Assembly (NCBI GenBank): GCA_964636385.1 | Contig: CAZWSC010000013.1 | Location: forward strand, 1 to 25,257 | Origin: CAZWSC01 sp964636385 | GTDB taxonomy: Bacteria; Eisenbacteria; RBG-16-71-46; CAIMUX01 | DNA: 25,257 nt | Direction: 5' to 3' | In this document: in pieces, positions 22,648 through 25,257 of the stretch | Position numbering within the stretch: position 1 is the first letter of the stretch | How the letters are laid out: each line of letters begins with the position of its first letter | Translations under genes and position numbers: made by a program | The notes under the pieces: model-generated | What the model was told of the DNA's origin: nothing | The model's input: only the letters and a program-made list of their open reading frames with translations | The model's database searches: none

Positions 22648-23787
22648 TCAGAGGATCAGCATGGCGTCGCCATAGCTGTAGAAACGGAAGCCGGCGTCGC
22701 GCGCTTCTTCGTACGCATCCAGTATCACCCGGCGCCCGGCAAATGCAGCCACCAGCAGAAGGAGGCTGGAGCGCGGCAGGTGGAAGTTGGTGATCATCGC
22801 ATCCACAATGCGGAACGGGTATCCCTCCGTGATCGTCAGACTGGTCCATCCTGCCGCGGGCATCATGACTGTCCTGCCCTCCCCCGCCGTCCAGGCCGTG
22901 GACTCGAGCGCCCGCACAGTCGTCGTGCCCACCGCGATCACACGCTGCCCCGACGACTTGGCTCTGTTCACGGCCGCAGCGGTTGCCGGCGGAATCTGGT
23001 ACCTCTCGGGAAGAACGCTATGCTCCTTCTCCCGATCCGCACGCACAGGCATGAATGTTCCCGGGCCCACGTGCAGCACGACACGGGCGAGTCGTACACC
23101 CCTGTTCTCAAGCTCCTCCAGCAGTCCCCTGGTGAAGTGGAGCCCGGCAGTCGGCGCAGCCACCGCACCAGGTTCAGCGGCAAAGACTGTCTGATACCAC
23201 TCCCGGTCATCAGGCAGATCCTCACGCTCAAGGTATGGGGGCAGGGGTACGTGGCCGGACCACTCCAGTAGAGTCTCCATCACGCCGGACTCGGGCCGCA
23301 GCCGCCACAGTCCCTGCTCCAGCTTCTCCTCCAGGAGCAGGGCGCCGTGGAAGGGCGCATCCGGTACCGCCTCTCCGGCATCCGGCACTGCCTCCACCAG
23401 GAGCCGGTCGCCGGGTTTCAGCCGCCGGCCGGGACCGAGCAGCGCCTGCCAGCTCTCCCCCTCGGAGTGCGACAGGAGCACCTCGACGGCGCGGCCAGTG
23501 CGCTCAAGGCGTGTCAACAGCCGGGCGGGCAGGACCCTGGTCGTGTTGACGACAAGCAGGTCGCCCTCCCTCAGGAAATCGGGAAGCCTGTGGAAATGCG
23601 TCTGAGTACGTCCGCCGTCGGCCCTGTCGAGGACGAGAAGCCTGCTGCGATCCCTGGGATTGGCGGGGGCCGATGCTATCTGATCCCGTGGAAGGGAGTA
23701 GTCATATGGAGCAAGCCAGTCGGGTGTGGATTCGGCCGGCATCGGCAGGATCGGCCTCGATGGTTCCTGGTCGCTGCGATCTCGCAT
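22648..23787 (-). CDS. queA: S-adenosylmethionine:tRNA ribosyltransferase-isomerase QueA
   Basis: QueA transfers and rearranges ribose from SAM onto preQ1-tRNA to give epoxyqueuosine. The 379-residue product has the family motifs YDYSLPRDQIASAPANPRDRSRLLVLDR, LLVVNTTRVLPARLL, FAAEPGAVAAPTAGLHFT, LHVGPGTFMPVR, IAVGTTTVRALES and ITNFHLPRSSLLLLVAAFAG. I chose ATG 23785-23787 because GGAAGGAG lies 6 nt upstream; the frame extends 30 more codons without family similarity. A second candidate ATG is 15 codons further in. It stands between ruvB (105 bp upstream) and tgt (91 bp downstream) on the same strand. A candidate internal promoter lies just upstream. Confidence 0.95.
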   Translation of the reverse strand: MRDRSDQEPSRPILPMPAESTPDWLAPYDYSLPRDQIASAPANPRDRSRLLVLDRADGGRTQTHFHRLPDFLREGDLLVVNTTRVLPARLLTRLERTGRAVEVLLSHSEGESWQALLGPGRRLKPGDRLLVEAVPDAGEAVPDAPFHGALLLEEKLEQGLWRLRPESGVMETLLEWSGHVPLPPYLEREDLPDDREWYQTVFAAEPGAVAAPTAGLHFTRGLLEELENRGVRLARVVLHVGPGTFMPVRADREKEHSVLPERYQIPPATAAAVNRAKSSGQRVIAVGTTTVRALESTAWTAGEGRTVMMPAAGWTSLTITEGYPFRIVDAMITNFHLPRSSLLLLVAAFAGRRVILDAYEEARDAGFRFYSYGDAMLIL

Positions 23788-23808
23788 TGGTCTCCTTCCC
23801 CGCGGCGG

Positions 23809-23836
23809 GTTATGCCGACCTGGCCCTGGCTGCCAA
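23809..23836 (-). promoter_or_regulatory. possible internal promoter for queA-tgt
   Basis: The minus strand has TTGGCA (23836-23831; five of six -35 matches), a 16-nt spacer and CATAAC (23814-23809; four of six). Transcription would begin about 15 nt before the queA ATG, just ahead of its Shine-Dalgarno. It lies in the 105-bp ruvB-queA gap. Confidence 0.35.
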
Positions 23837-23892
23837 TGAAGCCCCTGACGATACTCCCGTGTCCCAGTAATGGGCACAGCTGATGCCCCGGA

Positions 23893-24951
23893 CTAGAATA
23901 GTGTCTCCTGCCCCGGCGGCCCGGCATCCTGATGGGGCTTGAGGCCCAGGACCCGGTACGTCCCCGGCGTTGCGGCGCGGCCAAGGCGCGTTCGCTGCAG
24001 CAGTCCCTGCTGCACAAGATACGGCTCGTGCACCTCCTCCAGCGTGTCGGCCTCCTCGCCCACGGATGCGGCGAGTGAGTTCAGCCCCACCGGCCCGCCG
24101 TTGAAGCGATGGACAACCGTCTCGAGGATCCGCCGGTCCATTTCGTCGAGACCCTGCTCATCCACGTCCAGAAGCTCCAGCCCTTCGCGCGCCTGGCTGA
24201 GGGTCACCCTGCCGTCGCCGCGTACCTGGCAATAGTCGCGCACCCGCCTGAGGAGCCTGTTGGCTATCCTCGGAGTCCCCCGCGAACGCCCGGCCAGCTC
24301 GTGCAGAGCATCCTCCTCGACTGAGACACCCAGAATCCCGGCGGTACGCTTGAGGATCCGGCCAAGATCCTCCGGAGGGTAGAAGTCGAGCCTGCCAGCC
24401 ATTCCGAAACGCGATCTGAGAGGGCTGGTCAGAAGCCCCGCACGCGTGGTCGCCCCGACCAGGGTGAAGCGATCGAGCTTGAGCTGGACGCTGCGTGCAC
24501 TCGGACCCCGGTCGAGCATGATGTCGAGCCGGAAGTCCTCCATCGCCGGGTAGAGGTACTCCTCCACGGTCCTGTTCAGCCTGTGGATCTCGTCGATGAA
24601 GAGGAAGCCACCCTCGGGAAGGGAGGTCAGGAGCCCGGCCAGATCACCCGCCCGCTCCAGGGCCGGACCACTGGTCTGGCGGATTTCGACGCCCATCTCC
24701 CTGGACAGAAGCAGCGCCATCGTCGTCTTACCGAGGCCGGGCGGCCCGGTGAGAAGCACGTGCTCCAGCGGTTCCTCGCGCATCCTGGCGGCTTCAAGGA
24801 GTATCGAGAGGTTCTCGCGCAGGCGGTCCTGACCGACGAACTCGGCCAGGCTCTGGGGACGCAGGCCGGCTTCCCAGGTACGCTCGGCATCCTGTGGATT
24901 GGGATCGGTCCAGGGCGATCTTGGCGCCTGGCGGCCTTCTGAATCTGCCAC
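23893..24951 (-). CDS. ruvB: Holliday junction branch migration ATPase RuvB
   Basis: RuvB hexamers drive branch migration of Holliday junctions with RuvA. The 352-residue product has the AAA+ core: AEFVGQDRLRENLSILL, Walker A GPPGLGKTT (69-77), the SGPALERAGDLAGLLT stretch, Walker B DEIH (120-123), sensor LVGATTRAG and the arginine-finger region PLRSRFG. A lid domain (RIANRLLRRVRDY) and a winged-helix C-terminus (GLDEMDRRILETVVHRFNGGPVGLNSLA, then EEVHEPYLVQQGLLQRTRLGR) follow. The start is GTG (24949-24951) with GGAG 5 nt upstream. Neither ruvA nor ruvC lies immediately upstream, unlike the common ruvCAB order. It is the first recognisable gene of the minus-strand run to rpe. Confidence 0.96.
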   Translation of the reverse strand: MADSEGRQAPRSPWTDPNPQDAERTWEAGLRPQSLAEFVGQDRLRENLSILLEAARMREEPLEHVLLTGPPGLGKTTMALLLSREMGVEIRQTSGPALERAGDLAGLLTSLPEGGFLFIDEIHRLNRTVEEYLYPAMEDFRLDIMLDRGPSARSVQLKLDRFTLVGATTRAGLLTSPLRSRFGMAGRLDFYPPEDLGRILKRTAGILGVSVEEDALHELAGRSRGTPRIANRLLRRVRDYCQVRGDGRVTLSQAREGLELLDVDEQGLDEMDRRILETVVHRFNGGPVGLNSLAASVGEEADTLEEVHEPYLVQQGLLQRTRLGRAATPGTYRVLGLKPHQDAGPPGQETLF

Positions 24952-25168
24952 TTCTTCTCCAGACTCCTCAGCCCGAGTTGTCCGAGGACCTCCTGACGGG
25001 ACGCGAGGGCCAACTCATCCGCGTCGCAGGGGTTCTGTTGCCACGTCATGCACACCGGGAAGCTGATCGCATCGCGATCCTCATGCGGAGATGCGCTGGG
25101 AGATTAGCACGATCCCGGCAGGCGGCCAACAAGCCCCTACCGTGCCTTCTGGACCCAGAACTGCATCT
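24952..25168. other. region upstream of ruvB without a recognisable gene
   Basis: On the minus strand a short frame can be read from 25055 into ruvB in another phase (DELALASRQEVLGQLGLRS, then EKKWQIQKAA). It has no family I recognise and no clear ribosome-binding site. The region includes the candidate ruvB promoter. I see no RNA gene. Confidence 0.4.
25097..25129 (-). promoter_or_regulatory. possible promoter for the ruvB operon
   Basis: The minus strand reads TTGGCC, about 17 nt (ending TGC), then TAATCT, so the -10 also has an extended TGn. The spacing and the TTGSCC/TANNCT form match the tRNA-Leu and ffh candidates. The leader to the ruvB GTG would be about 140 nt, long but possible. 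Limits are approximate. Confidence 0.35.
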
Positions 25169-25257
25169 CTAGTGGGCCCGGAACTTGCGTGTGCCGGCAG
25201 TCTCAGGAGCAGGGCTCAGGCAGATAGCACGCACCCTCGGTGTCTCCCATTCGACAG
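25169..25257 (-). CDS. possible C-terminal end of an unidentified reading frame (runs off window)
   Basis: A minus-strand frame open to the window edge ends at TAG 25169-25171. The visible tail reads VEWETPRVRAICLSPAPETA, then GTRKFRAH. The part AICLSP-GTRK recalls the opening strand of MOSC-domain proteins (AICxSxxxGTRK), but here it is followed at once by a stop. With only 28 residues the frame could be chance or a truncated gene. Confidence 0.25.
   Translation of the reverse strand, partial: VEWETPRVRAICLSPAPETAGTRKFRAH

Noticed and set aside
1..25257. CRISPR array, insertion sequence, prophage or attachment site
   Set aside because: No spaced direct repeats, transposase or integrase motifs, or terminal inverted repeats were seen. 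tRNA-Leu has no visible 3'-end duplication elsewhere in the window.

Overview
The window is a dense, GC-rich bacterial chromosomal segment of mostly housekeeping genes with one metabolic cassette. The organism cannot be named from sequence alone. High GC, decaying exported proteins ending in a FlgD-like sorting/Ig domain, a DTDNSG EF-hand lipoprotein, a TrpB2-type synthase and a membrane PASTA protein in an rsmB operon would all fit an uncultured FCB-group lineage (for example Krumholzibacteria- or Eisenbacteria-like). That placement is inference.

Layout. (1) 1-1894, minus strand: tRNA-Leu(UAG), trigger factor (tig) and the 5' part of clpP, with a good promoter upstream of the tRNA. (2) 2050-2532, minus: a lipoprotein gene broken by one in-frame TAG, with a terminator-like hairpin after it. 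(3) 2904-8418, plus: a methylmalonyl-CoA cassette of epimerase, mutase small subunit (no B12 domain), mutase large subunit and the G-protein chaperone MeaB. The last three overlap by 1-4 nt, and a 14-bp tandem repeat sits just upstream of mutA. (4) 8424-9265, plus: a truncated, stop-interrupted and frameshifted remnant of an exported protein. (5) 9385-9834, minus: yraN. (6) 9961-14196, minus: the ribosome-maturation operon ffh-rpsP-khpA-rimM-trmD-rplS, closed by a strong intrinsic terminator. trmD appears to start at CTG, and S16 and L19 carry long C-terminal tails. (7) 14432-15742, minus: a solitary trpB2, divergent from a beta-carbonic anhydrase (15943-16581, plus). (8) 16621-24951, minus: ruvB-queA-tgt-yajC-fmt-rsmB-PASTA protein-rpe, with 8-nt overlaps at fmt/rsmB and rsmB/PASTA. 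(9) The right edge holds a possible promoter for ruvB and the end of one more minus-strand reading frame.

How the genes work together. The mce-mutA-mutB-meaB unit interconverts propionyl-/methylmalonyl-CoA and succinyl-CoA and protects the B12 enzyme. The ffh operon couples protein targeting with small- and large-subunit maturation. The queA/tgt pair makes queuosine in tRNA, yajC belongs to the Sec machinery, fmt supplies initiator fMet-tRNA, and rsmB modifies 16S rRNA. I saw no defence system, CRISPR array, prophage, insertion sequence or obvious new multi-gene system. The unusual points are the two decaying exported-protein genes that bracket the mutase cassette, the non-canonical trmD start, family-atypical insertions and tails (Tgt, S16, L19), a substituted G4 motif in MeaB, and the repeat in the mutA leader.
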